Positions 23,545-34,234 of a DNA stretch of 64,000 bases are shown here, one piece after another. Positions within the stretch are counted from its first letter, which is position 1, and every line of letters begins with the position of its first letter. Made by a program: the position numbers and the translations under genes. A model generated the notes under the pieces. That model was given only the letters and a program-made list of their open reading frames with translations. It was not told the DNA's origin and did not search any database. Source of the DNA: Metallyticus violacea (Eukaryota > Arthropoda > Insecta > Mantodea > Metallyticidae). The stretch is from contig CM060840.1 in assembly GCA_030762175.1 (NCBI GenBank), positions 36,927,501-36,991,500 of the forward strand, given 5' to 3'.

Positions 23545-23549
23545 TATTT

Positions 23550-25855
23550 TGGTAAATAATAAGCCTAATAAATAGGCTTGTGTATTGTTTTTGGTTTGTT
23601 TGTTTTATTGTTTTACCCTCTCACTGAGACGCAACTGACCGGTTAACCGGGTAACGAGTGGCGCGCTCGCCCATAGGCACAAAAACAAAAACAAAACTGA
23701 TTACACGGTACTATGAGACGATTAATTTTTTAATTAATTAATAATTTAATAAGTAATAAAGCATTCAAATGCTTAAAAATACTTTATAATATTAAAATAT
23801 TTATTAACGAGAAATAATTTACATTTTCTGGAAATATTCTTGTGGTACGCCATCGGAACATAAGCTATATAAAATTAAAAAAAAAAAAAAGTATGGAAGA
23901 TACAAAACTGTTATAAAGTATGAAGTAAGACGGCCCTACGCATTTAAATTAAGGTATTGCTTTAGTAAAAGCACAGGTGACTCCCTTTATTTTTCTAAAA
24001 TACATGTTACATTAGTTTGATGATTCATGGATAGCATTGAAGAAATAGTTATTGCTTATTTATAATAGGTAATCATAATGGTTTAATGAAAATTCTATGT
24101 CAGAGCAAATATATACCAAGTAATAATATATTTGCCGTAATAGATTCTGATGACTGTGTTGAACGTTACCTAGAGGTAGACCAAAAAGATGCAAGGCACC
24201 GATGCGATGGCAGTATGGCTGTGTGTATCGATATTGAAGCAATTTAGATACGCCTTGGGGAGATGCCATAGCAAGTCACTCGGGTCCCCTCAGTGCATGT
24301 GTTACTTGGTAGAATCACGTCGCCAGAATAATGTCAGGTACTAACGGCAATGCCAGCGTTGATGTCGCCCATGGGACGATCGAGGACTTCCTTGTCCATT
24401 TCGGAGATTCCACGTACATATTGGGCGCTTCAGTAAACACGCTAATTTGTGACTGTGATAGGAATAGCATTCACATGATGAAAAAACATATGTGATTAGA
24501 AGATGTTTAGACCAATAATGTGCTCGAAAGGTAGAGCGAAATAGCACAACCATGTGGTAGAAAATAACGGCGATAATATTAATGGTAATAAATTTCAACA
24601 CTTGGTGAGAAAGCTATTGTTCTTCTGACATATTAAAATATAATTCAGTCAAATTTTACTAAAATACGCCCATTAGTATGAAAGCTATACGTCAAAACTA
24701 TGGGCCGAGAGCGAGTGAAATACAGCCTCAGTAGTGCATTGCATAATGCTTCCTGCAAAAAGTATAACGATACATATAATGCTGAAAGTATGATGTTATA
24801 TTTGCTTTTTTATCGGCCAGAACTTTAGCCCTAGCCGACATTCTCAGTCATAAAACCAAAGACAGATAGAAGCTTTCTGCATATTTTTAGTCCTACTAAA
24901 ACTCATTTTCTTTATAGAACCGTACCCAATTTTTCAATCAATGAGAAACTTAGTTTTTTATTTAGTAGTGAGATATGCCCTAGAGCGCAAGGATTTACAG
25001 CGCAGTTAATAACTCGCATAATGCTTTTAAACACCGCTCTCTCCCTCCCCCTCTGATTGGAAATGTACAAATAATTATACTTTATCCCCAAAATAAACGT
25101 GTAGAACTTAGCTGCACAACGAACCGCGCTGAAATAAAAGTTTTTCCTCTAGCCCCCTTCATACTTAAAAGCATCGACAAAATTAATAAGAAATGGAGAA
25201 CATCTGTTAAGAGTTTACTGCAGTCAATTACGAAATAAATTTTGCTCTTTTTAACAGAAAATGTAGACTAGCTTAAAATCTTTGGTTTGCAAGTACAGGA
25301 GCATAGAATATAAGCTGTTTATAATTCTAGTGACTTAACTTTCCCCTCTACTTGGCATACTTTATTTTCCGTTTGTGTCATTTTAGTTTAGAAGTAAAGA
25401 AGAATTAATGGATAAGATTAAACTTGCCTAATTATCCTAACATAACTCCTAAGTTTATAAACTATAAAAGGGCTAAAGAAGTAAGATTTGCTCTATTAGA
25501 ATATTTATACAACCCTTAATTTCTCATCATTTAGATTCATAAACTTCATGTATGAGTGCACTAGAAATAAAGCTGTGGGATTTGAGTGTGAGATAAGAAA
25601 AGCTATTGAATGTGTAACTATTTTCGGGAGGTAAATAAAGTAAATCCCAGATATTTTAACATTAGGAAGCTTCTGGGAAGGTACCAGAAACCTGACAGTT
25701 ATTTTTTCTTTCGATGGAAAAAATTAACTTCTATAAAATCACGAAACACGTAACGCTTGGCATTCCCGGTAGTGTATTGACTAAGACAATGCTATGAGTT
25801 ACTTAATTGATTTGCGGTGTATGACTATCGTAAAAATTATTCAAAACAAAGCATT
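23550..25855. other. AT-rich DNA, no gene seen
   Basis: Contains a short GC-richer piece at 23615-23680 (ccggttaaccgggtaacg) and otherwise no identifiable element. Frames at 24060-24269 and 24341-24601 (minus) show no known motif. Confidence 0.5.
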
Positions 25856-25861
25856 TCCATA

Positions 25862-26035
25862 TTATATATCTGGAGTGGACCAGCCGGGGAGGACGGCTCT
25901 TTGGCACTTCTTCCTCACGGCTGGCCGTTTGTGACTAATGATTAGGAGAAACCACGAAAAATCCCAAGGTCTGGATGGCCCGAAATCATTTACAGATACG
26001 AGTCTCAAGTGTAACCGCCTGAGCCACTCCTCTAT
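25862..26035 (-). repeat. tRNA-derived SINE-like element (family C)
   Basis: On the minus strand it begins gaggagtggctcaggcggtt, with an A-box-like tggctcaggcgg. It continues through cgggccatccagacc, ttttcgtggtttctcc and ggccagccgtgaggaagaag. This is the layout of an insect tRNA-derived SINE with its head at 26035. I see no second clear copy in the window; 57700-57740 shares only a short block. Confidence 0.55.
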
Positions 26036-26081
26036 CTAGCAGTATGTGCCTAGTAATTCTGAGAGCAAACACTCATTTTTT

Positions 26082-26291
26082 TAATAGTGTTTAACTCCCG
26101 TTTTAATTACTGAGGCACCACAGGCTGTGGACACTGATGTTACATGAAATGATATATTGGGAAAAGTTATTTTTTTAAGGAAGGAATAGTTCCAGGCCTA
26201 TGTTTAGGGTACCCCTCCGGCATTTGTCATTTATGAGGACCGAGGAAAACCTGGAAAAAACTTCAGTCAGAGAGGATGGTCCTGGCGGGAT
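26082..26291 (-). repeat. SINE family B, copy lacking tRNA-like head
   Basis: Plus-strand blocks agtgtttaactcccgtttt, aattactgaggcaccacagg, tgaaatgata, aaggaaggaa-agttccagg, ttagggtacccctcc, catttatgaggac and gaggaaaacctgg match the copy at 52981 in order. It stops near tcctggcgggat, before the tRNA-like head seen in that copy, so it is truncated at its 5' end (minus orientation). It directly follows family C. Confidence 0.8.
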
Positions 26292-26294
26292 TTT

Positions 26295-27195
26295 TGCTTC
26301 ATAACACAAGTAATGGACTTATGACTCATTGACATGACAGCTCAAAAAGTAAAGTTGTATAACATGTAAAAAGTTTGAGGCTAAGAAGTTCGTCTGCTTT
26401 ACCCTAGAAATTCGTCTGGAGTACTGGGTTGCTATGACAGTATAATAGTCTCGGTGCTCAGGAGTGACGTTTCTGATGGCAAGTAGGGTTGCAAATGTTT
26501 TCATCGTTTTCCACTTACCTCTTCCAATTTACTTTTTCATCTTAATGGCGGTTTCTATTTGACTGAAGACGATGGTTTATTAGCTCTTATGATTGTTCTT
26601 TGTCACTTGTGTTTTATAAGTCATTGGGAGCTCTGGCCTCTGAGGCCAGGAATGTTGCCTGGGCCGCTTCCACACTCAAGTACCGAATCATTTGTTCCTG
26701 TAGAGATCACTTCCCTCTCCGCTTTTCGAAGCTTTATGAATTTAGCAATGTATGAAATGCTTCTGTGCAAGACAAGCAAATGGGACTTGTGGCGCCATCC
26801 TCTCATTAGAGAGCAAGAGAATAAGCATGACATCATTTTGAGCAAACTGTTTCCAATGAACTTATTTATATTTTGCCCTATTGAAATTTAAATGTATTTA
26901 CAACTAAGGCAAATATAGACACGTAGCTAATAAAGTTGTGATTGAATGTATTTAAATGAATACAAATTAAAATTTTGAGATCTATGGATTCAATAATGTT
27001 AACAGGTGCATTGTGATGTCCATTTCTAATGTTTTAAAGTGCCTTTTACCTGCAACTCTCCAATATGTCCGAAGCAGGTAAATTAGTTTTCCGAATAATA
27101 CTGTTTGTTGCACCTTTATAATTGTTTATTACTCTGTCATTTATAGTTTTTTGTACAAATCTTCTCAGAAATAACATTTCCCTTAGGTTGTATGC
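26295..27195. other. no gene recognised
   Basis: A 110-codon frame (26559-26891, plus) and an antisense 74-codon frame overlap in a slightly GC-richer stretch. Neither has a recognisable domain. Confidence 0.45.
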
Positions 27196-27199
27196 TACT

Positions 27200-27222
27200 T
27201 TATATATATATATATATATATA
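27200..27222. repeat. (TA)n microsatellite bordering the Penelope-like element
   Basis: About 11 TA units immediately precede the taaaataaaaataaaat edge of the terminal-repeat region. Confidence 0.95.
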
Positions 27223-27262
27223 AAATAAAAATAAAATAAAGTAACACTATTAACAATGTAAC

Positions 27263-27459
27263 AAATTAACAGTAATTATAACAGCAGAAAAGGATAAAAC
27301 ACTAAGAAAAAGTCACACTTGAGATCGCTATATTTCGGACTCGTGGAGTACTTCTATGGCAAGAAGACAAGTACTCCACGAGTCCGAAATATAGCGATCT
27401 CAAGTGTGACTTTTTCTTAGTGTTTTATCCTTTTCTGCTCTTATAATTACTGTTAATTT
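27263..27459. repeat. near-perfect palindrome made of two inverted Penelope terminal-repeat units
   Basis: The left arm 27263-27351 and right arm 27371-27459 are reverse complements over 89 bases. I can find only one mismatch (the base next to gcagaaaagg). The spacer is 19 nt, ttctatggcaagaagacaa. Each arm is homologous to the terminal repeat at 27460-27590, but that unit differs at many positions. This means the two arms are much closer to each other than to the neighbouring unit. Inverted, partial terminal repeats are known for Penelope-like elements. Confidence 0.92.
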
Positions 27460-27595
27460 ATATATATAAATTAACACTAATAATAAAAGTAGATAAAGAT
27501 AAAACACTGAGAAAGAGTCACACTTGAAATTGCTATATTTCGAACTACTGCGAGTTCTTCAATAGCAAGAAGCTAGACAAGTGAAAGTGATAAAA
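27460..27595 (-). repeat. Penelope-like element pseudo-LTR (3' side)
   Basis: Downstream of the endonuclease stop codon, on the minus strand, lies a unit homologous to the palindrome arms: cacttgtctagcttc, gctattgaagaactcgcag, tagttcgaaatatagc, aatttcaagtgtgac and tcagtgttttatc. It can fold as nested stems (CACTTG/CAAGTG, TTGCTAT/ATAGCAA, GAACT/AGTTC). Confidence 0.75.
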
Positions 27596-27672
27596 GTAAA
27601 TATTGAGAATCGAAGGTAACGTTATGCATGGAAACAGATGAAACTAGAAATGAGAGTGTGGGAAGAAAAAAA

Positions 27673-28622
27673 TTAATATATAAGATTTAAACCAGGTGGT
27701 ATACGCGCTTTATGTAAAAATATAGCTGCCATTTCTCTATCTCTGAGTAAACTTTCACAGCATTGTGTAGGTAAATCATCAATAAGAGTTAGACTAAAAG
27801 CATCATCAAAATCTTTACAGTGAGATAAGGCATGTTGGGCAACAGGCAAGGGAGACTTGGTTTTAACAGAACGTCTATGGTTGTTCATGCGTAGCGAAAC
27901 AACAGTAGAAGTTAAACCAATATAAAATGCTTTACAAAGCTTACAAGATAACATATATACGACGTTCTTGGAAGAACAGATAGCAAATGAAGAAATGTTG
28001 AATTCCTTGGATAAATTAGGGCTATGGAATGATTTGCACGGCATAATTAGTGCACAGGTTTTACATTTAGGACGTTGGCAAGGATACGAGCCAACAAAGG
28101 GACGTGGTAAATTCGGAGAGGATAGGTTACGGCGAAATATACTTTTAAGGTTAGGGGGTGTTCTGAAAGTAAGGTGGGGTACTATTTTAGAAAAATCATT
28201 TAAAGATGGATACATTAACAAAGTATCGTGACATTCTTTCAAAATAGGTCTGATGCTTTCAATTCCAGGCATGTAAGTAGTTACAAGGCTGATGAATTTC
28301 TTGTTAGAGGTTTTAGGTTTGAATTGGAAAGTTTTGTGTGATGGGATTATACGGGATTTTAAAAGAACGGAAGGATAATTTTGGTTTTGGAACTTTTGAG
28401 TTAGGTTTTTAATATACTTGTCAAGAGATGAAAAGTTGTTACAAAGACGATGACCACGGATTGAAAGAGAAAAAGGAATAGATCTTTTGATATGCAATGG
28501 ATGACAACTATCAAAATGAAGATACTGTTGTAAATTGGTAGGCTTAATGTGCACAGACGTAAGGAAAGAGCCATTGCAATTCTCTGTTGACTGAAGATCA
28601 GATTCAATAGCAATTAACTGAC

Positions 28623-28623
<1 letters not shown>
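27673..28623 (-). pseudogene. Penelope-like retroelement: end of reverse transcriptase plus GIY-YIG endonuclease (5' truncated)
   Basis: This uninterrupted minus-strand frame has about 316 codons and ends in TAA at 27673. It reads in from the truncated edge (28623), so the GTG at 28554 is not a real start. Residues VHIKPTNLQQYLHFDSCHP and HIKRSIPFSLSIRG match the region just after the catalytic palm of Penelope reverse transcriptases. Next comes a Cys-rich PCQRPKCKTC stretch, then a GIY-YIG nuclease: VVYMLSCKLC, FYIGLT, SLRMNNHRRS and the Glu in LLRDREMA provide the catalytic Tyr, YIG, Arg, His and Glu. The enzyme copies RNA into DNA and the nuclease nicks the target. The reverse transcriptase core (FADD/YADD) is missing, so this copy cannot move itself. 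The frame has no stops, which suggests fairly recent insertion. Confidence 0.92.

Positions 28624-28674
<51 letters not shown>
28622..28674. repeat. (TAA)n microsatellite at the 5' truncation of the Penelope-like element
   Basis: About 17 taa units abut the point where the coding frame ends. The element either inserted into this array or the array arose at the junction. Confidence 0.95.
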
Positions 28675-28675
<1 letters not shown>

Positions 28676-28679
28676 GCAA

Positions 28680-29130
28680 CTACATAAGAGTAAACGAATG
28701 TTACAAACAGCCGACATGATTTAGTTCTAATGATAAAAAATTTAGCCCTATCTTTTCGGAGTACTTACATCCATTTTTATTCAAGTTTATGGAAAGTAAC
28801 AATTATTGAAATTGAAATTGAAAACAACTATAAAAAAAACCTATAGTTATAGGTTTCTATTTTTTATGTTGTTACAAAGCTGGTTGTCATCATTTCAAAT
28901 GAAAAACATTTAATTCTTAACTAATGTCTTCCCCCTCCCCTTGTACATGCTGATGCTCAAGAGATACGCTAGCAGCGTGACCCGCATGCTACCGCGGGCA
29001 TCTTCTCCCATGATCTCATAGCGCTCTAACACTTCACAATTTAAAAACTTAGGCATTGCATATAAAATTACTAATTTACGCCCTTAACCTCTTCAGAATA
29101 GATACTGACAGTGTATTCCTTATTCTGAAA
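28680..29130. other. no gene seen
   Basis: AT-rich, with a short GC-richer piece near 28965-29030 (gcgtgacccgcatgctaccg). No motif recognised. Confidence 0.5.
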
Positions 29131-29134
29131 CATA

Positions 29135-29420
29135 GTCGGTTCTGGTGGTGTAGTGGTAGCCATACTTACCTTCTAAACCCAAGATCGCGGGTTCAATCCC
29201 GGCGAGGATCGATGGATTCTTCCGGGCGTAAAAATCCTAAGTATGGCTTCCTTCGGAAGGGAAGTAAAGCCGTGGATCCGTGTTGTACATTTACAGCACG
29301 AAAAAGAACCTCAAGCCTGAAAGAAGAGGCCTCTGAGCAAAATATGTCGGCCATTTCACGCCCTGAATTGAATGGGACGCTGATGACCTGAGGTGTAATA
29401 CCGTCCGTAAATAAAACAAA
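29135..29420 (+). repeat. SINE family A, best-preserved copy
   Basis: A tRNA-like head carries an A box tggtgtagtggta (29146-29158) and a B box ggttcaatccc (29190-29200), with the spacing expected for Pol III internal promoters. A body of about 200 bp follows: tccgggcgtaaaaatcctaa, gtatggcttccttcgg and its near-complement aagggaagtaaagccgtgg, ctcaagcctgaaagaagagg and cgccctgaattgaatggg. The A-rich end is aataaaacaaatc. It encodes no protein and would depend on a partner LINE. A 111-codon frame across it (29056-29391) is incidental. Confidence 0.92.
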
Positions 29421-29424
29421 TCAA

Positions 29425-32125
29425 TAACAATTCTGTAATATAAAATGTTCATAGTTTTGCGAACTTGTAGGTTTCTTTGTATTAATTCTCATACGAGGGC
29501 TGTCTTTTAAGTTGTTGCAAACACCATTAGCTGGCGCTATTGAAATATGTAAGTACTATTTTCGGAGCAATGGAAAGTCGTTATTATAAAAAGAGTTGCA
29601 GCTTAGAAATTGAGATGGAAATTTTTGTTTCTTTAGATGTGTAACACATTTTGCAATTTTCCTCTTTTTTTAAAAAAATAAAATGATAATCTCTAAATGT
29701 TTTAGATGCAGTAACAAATATTTAAACAATGCATACACAATTTCTTACATTAATCATATAGTTCAAAGAAATACGAGATATAACTACTTACTCTCGATTA
29801 TTTGCTGTCATTTATCTCAGAGTGTTCAGTATTCTTTGTCACAAACCAACGTTATTTACTCAAGTATTACAGCGGAACCGCGAGAAGTAATGTAACATTA
29901 CATAAACTTGCAATTCAAAATGAAAATGTTGTAAACCACTTTTTGTTTAATTCGGCTTACATTAAAGGAAGTATACATTAAAAAGAGCGCACACAAACTC
30001 TCGCTCTAGGTTTAGTGATTCATTTCCTCAGAGCGAAGAAAGTTTAAAAAAGAGTTGTTATGTCAGTTAGTCAGCTAGACTTAATGTACCGTCCCACTAA
30101 CCCACGTACAAGTGATTTACAACACAGCACCCACTTTAGCCAGACTCATGTAGTCAAAACGTGCTCGCGATATGGAGGACGATGTAGACGCTGAGAACCT
30201 GGTGATTCTATTTATCTTGGTGCGGAGAGACCACAGCACATGCATTTTGTTCATTTCTAGATCAGCTTTAGCAGATAAATACTACCATAACTTGAGAACT
30301 GAATTAAAATACAAGGCATACAATATTTATTCTGCTCGTTCAAAATACGTTATTAAATCGCATTTTATACCCTAATATGCATAAGAAAATATTTTCTTTT
30401 AAATAGAGATTTAAGGTTTCAAAATTAAGTATTTAGAGAAGTTATGTAAACCCAAAACTACTTTAAAAATTAGTTTCAAAAGAAAACTTACTATTCTTCT
30501 AAGCAACAAGATTCTCCTGGAATACCGATTACATTTCTGAATTTAATTTTCTGCAGAATTAAAACATTGATTAAAGAGATATAATTTTCAATACCTCAAC
30601 AATATTGAACAGTATACAGAGAGATATTCTGGCCTGCGTCCGTAGCTAAGCGCAGCTGTAAGTTGTGTTAGTCACCTGTCATAATAACCGGCAACTCCAG
30701 CGCACATGGCTGCACCTGGGCAGTCTGTCAATTTGCTGATGCAAGAACAAAATGTGTAACTCAAGTCTATGCGCCAATGTTATGGTTTATGGTATGTTAG
30801 TGACGTGAAGTAGGTTACTGTGTGCTGTTGAAATGTTACTCTTAGGTCAGAGAAAAAACATTGTATACAGAAATAATATCCATGCTGTAAAGAAACTTGA
30901 AAGAATGCATCAAGACATAATTAGAAGATTTACTGAAGCATGGCGAATGCTACTTTCATTTAAAAATTGTGTTAGCTTCATTGTTTTAGCGCTGCAGCGG
31001 ATCTTGGTGTTCTTCAATAAATTTTCTTGAAATATATACTTCAAATATAAAGTTAACACACTTCTATTACTCCGAGCGCTCAACTAAAATCGCTTTCCTT
31101 CATTGGATACACACTGTTGAAAAATGATTACTTAACAGAGCAGTTGAACGATACCTCCTGTGGCTATTTGGAATGTATTCAGGCTCTTGCTTAAACCTCA
31201 CAATAAACTTCCGAGGTGAGAAGTGAAAAAAAGTAAAAAAATGTATGGAGTTGTTATTCTTTCCGTTATAACTTGGACAACTTCTCACGGCTGCCCGATC
31301 AAAAAGGAATCCGAATTGTACCTAGGGCGAAACTCAGAGAAGTTCCTTTGATTAGCATCGCCGTCTCTAACAAGCATTTCTCACCAGACCAGCAAGACAC
31401 TTCATAAAACGGCGTGTAGTAAGAGCCGAAGATCTGCTTTGTACAAGGATACTGCTTCCTTACGAATTTGCTCCAGGGTATCCCAGATAACGGAGTGCCT
31501 TTTATATCTAGCACTGGAAAAATAAATGAGATGAATTTTCAGCAGAGTAAAAATTGCAAGACAAACGCCTACCAATGATTTAAATGCTCGTATATGAGGG
31601 GACAGCAGCTCATATTTTATAAAGATGAGTATCATAAGAGTTAGACCAGGAGTGCTGTGTATACAATTTAGTTAATATTTTTACCACATTAAAGCCTGAT
31701 GCTCTGTCGTTAAACTCTCTGAGGTGTCTTCCCATCTACAGATCAAGGATTTTTAATACTTATTATTTTGATTCATATGTAATTAAAAAAAAACAAATTT
31801 CAAGTAATCTGATATCGTGTGTCTACAAATATTATAGTTTAGATATTATGCTTCAGGACATCTCTTTCCAACTGTACGAGTTATCTATTCCTTTGGTATA
31901 TATTGAAAAAGTAGATTAGGATGTTCTAACTTTAGCCATACTTTGGAAATGATTGTATCTGTTTATTTTCCTTTCCTCTACCAAATCATTTAAATTATAT
32001 AAAACAAGAACTAGATAAAGCGAAATTGATAAAACACTTAACTAGTAAAAATGTAGCAATGTTTCAAGGAACTTATTCTTCAAAAACTAGACTTCTATCT
32101 ATAAAAATGAACACAAACAGTTCAA
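29425..32125. other. AT-rich DNA, no gene seen
   Basis: At 29490-29515, tcatacgagggctgtctttt resembles a mariner terminal repeat, but no partner end or transposase is nearby. Frames at 29683-29895, 30172-30375, 30833-31030 and 31402-31635 show no recognised motif. Confidence 0.45.
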
Positions 32126-32129
32126 AATA

Positions 32130-32490
32130 TTGCGACATTTGTTTTTGTTATTTTAGCTACATTATTTTAACTTATTCTATTAATCATTTTGATTGTTTTT
32201 ACCTTTTGTATTGTTTTTGTTCCCTCAACTTCTTAATTTGATTTTGCTTGTACGTGTTTTTCCATTGACTTCTTTGTTATTTTTCTTTTACTCCATTATT
32301 TTTTGTGCTTTTCTTTCTCAGAGTATTCTAATACACTTTATAGTATATTTAAACATTTATTCTGTTCAGTTTTCCATCTCTTCGAAGCTACTGTTCAAGG
32401 TAATGTAATGAAATTCTGGTTTATGACTTGTCTTTTTCACTTGAAGAAGAACATACGCTGTTCTAATTGCGATATTTGTGTGAATATTTA
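32130..32490 (+). mobile_element. diverged non-coding relic of the Penelope-like family
   Basis: Block ttgttattttagctacatta, then cttcttaatttgattttgct, tgacttctttgttattt and tattctaatacactttatag matches 63578-63780 in order. Near its end, gaagaacatacgctgttct with tgcgatatttgtgtga reproduces the hairpin core of the family (stem GAACA/TGTTC). Thymine-rich frames at 32026-32408 are products of base composition. Confidence 0.5.
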
Positions 32491-32514
32491 AGTTTTTATT
32501 GTTCATAAACTATT

Positions 32515-33225
32515 GCACATAAAATGTACTGTTGTTATTTTCTGGAGAATATGTGCCACTCTCGCAATAACTATGACGATTACTCTGACGTTTCTTAATT
32601 TGATAAGGGCTTATCCTGAAATCAACTAATCCTAAGACGCAATTGAATTCAATAATAAAGCTCGTCCACTGAACGGAACTGAACTAACCGTGCCCATTTT
32701 CCACACTGATAATGCCCCACTGAATACACTTGCAAACCTGATTGAGAGCCGCAAAATACAAGACTAAATAAGCATGGCCTACGTGACGTTTTACATGTAT
32801 ATATCAACTCAAGGCACTAACTTCTTATCTTAAAGAGGTTATCGACCTTTCTTTTCATCCCTACCGTTGCCATTTGTTTTATTATGCCTGGCCTGCTTTA
32901 CAATTCTGTAACAGAATACAAATAAACATCTTACTCAAGGATTTTCCTTTGGAAATTTCTCTAGAAAACGTCGGTTTGCTTGGGTCATCTTTACAAATAT
33001 TGTTACAATAGGCAATAGAAATTGTCATGTCAGATTTAATGATTGGGGTAGCTTTCTGCACCCTGGCAAGAAAATAAAATTTTATACACAATAGTTCAAC
33101 ACTTGTACAGAAAATAAAATGACGTTACACTCATGACAATAATGAGGAATTTATATAGAATTACTTGCTATAATTACTCTAATTAAATATGGTGGTGGCA
33201 GCTTATAAATACTGTTTCAATATTG
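32515..33225 (+). repeat. dispersed repeat R1, copy 2
   Basis: It matches 22075-22990 in ordered blocks (see that entry), with strongest similarity between 32830 and 33190. It ends about 95 bp before the primer-site-like motif of LTR copy 3. It could therefore be part of that element's leader or internal region, or an unrelated neighbour. The other R1 copy has no LTR beside it. Confidence 0.6.
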
Positions 33226-33319
33226 TCACACCTTTATTTAGCTTAAAGAGAGAGAGCGCAGCTAACCGTCGATTCTATCTTTCTTTTCTGTGGAGCGGTT
33301 TATTTGGCTCCGGCTAAGT

Positions 33320-33337
33320 GCCCCAGGTTGGGCACCA
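33320..33337 (-). other. primer-binding site, tRNA-Lys type, of LTR copy 3
   Basis: The minus strand reads TGGTGCCCAACCTGGGGC. It agrees at 16 of 18 positions with the complement of a tRNA-Lys 3' end, including the opening TGG that pairs with CCA. It lies about 8 bp past the LTR-like sequence, as expected for minus-strand priming in LTR retrotransposons. Confidence 0.6.
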
Positions 33338-33344
33338 GTTTTCA

Positions 33345-34230
33345 AGAGATTTGTTGTTGACGTCATTATGATGCAAATTTTGAACCGGTTTGGTAGATTG
33401 ACTAATGATTGCTTCGGTGTTGTTGCCCACGCTTCAACGACAACAATTTCTCAGGGTGAATTCTGCTATTTTGTTGATTCGTACTAAAAAGAACTGGGAG
33501 AGGAGTTCAATTGTGTAAATAAATACGCGTTGCGACATAAAATACATTGGTATTTTATTATGTTCTAAATCTTTCGTGTCCATTGGTGTTTTGAATACAA
33601 ATTTAGCTATCACATGTGAAACTGACAGATGAGTATCGCGGCGCGTAAAACTGAAAACAGCTTAACTGATGTATCAGAACTGCACGCCCCACATCCGAAG
33701 TAATGCTTGTTATCTGCGTGCCTTAGCAACATCGAACTTATAAATACGGCCAACTGCTTGCCCCAGAGGAGCAAATGCTTCCTTATATATTAAATTCAAA
33801 CCAAGTTTCACGGGGTCACACAGGGACGCACAAACTTCGCGCCTATCTTTAAAAGTTCAAACATATTTTTCATTGACTAGTTTAAGTTCACCTCCACACG
33901 AGCCATTCGCTATTTTTTGAAAGTTTAAAACATTTTGTTAACGTTGGCTAGTTTACAGGTTAACAGTACAACGTCTGTTGGGTTCAAAGACCCAACGGAT
34001 CTAAAAGTCCTTGAGTTTATTAACCCTACAACGGCAGCTCTTTAAAACGTAGCATTACACTACACAGCATTACACTAGAGAATCCTTCTCCTTCTCCCTT
34101 TGAATAGAGTTTTGTTACCCTCTTGCCCTTCCAAACTACCTTAACAAAAAGCACCAGAGATTTTTTCTTTTGTTGATGTTCAATTCACCTGTTAGCATTA
34201 TGTCGTATTATATATATTACATTACTAATT
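33345..34230 (-). mobile_element. LTR-like sequence, copy 3
   Basis: The minus strand contains tattgtaattagtaatgta, gggttaataaact, tatgtttgaacttttaaaga, a TATA-like aatttaatatataagga, gttcgatgttgctaaggcac, tcagttttacgcgccgcg and ataataaaataccaatg. These match copy 1 at 17505-18565. It carries the best-preserved primer-binding site. No gag/pol frames follow within the next 800 bp, so it is a solo LTR with a stub of leader. Confidence 0.7.
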
Positions 34231-34234
34231 ACAA

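Noticed and set aside
27515..27585. Hammerhead ribozyme in the Penelope terminal repeat
   Set aside because: A GAAA box follows the inner stem, as in hammerheads. However, the required CTGANGA core is not present in any of the four units (they read CTATTGA, CCATAGA and similar), so a hammerhead is not supported.
29490..29515. tacgagggctgtcttttaag as a mariner terminal repeat
   Set aside because: It resembles known insect mariner ends, but no matching end or transposase lies within several kb.
32026..32408. Overlapping hydrophobic open frames as membrane protein genes
   Set aside because: The Phe/Leu/Ser richness results from T-rich DNA, and the segment matches non-coding Penelope-family sequence.
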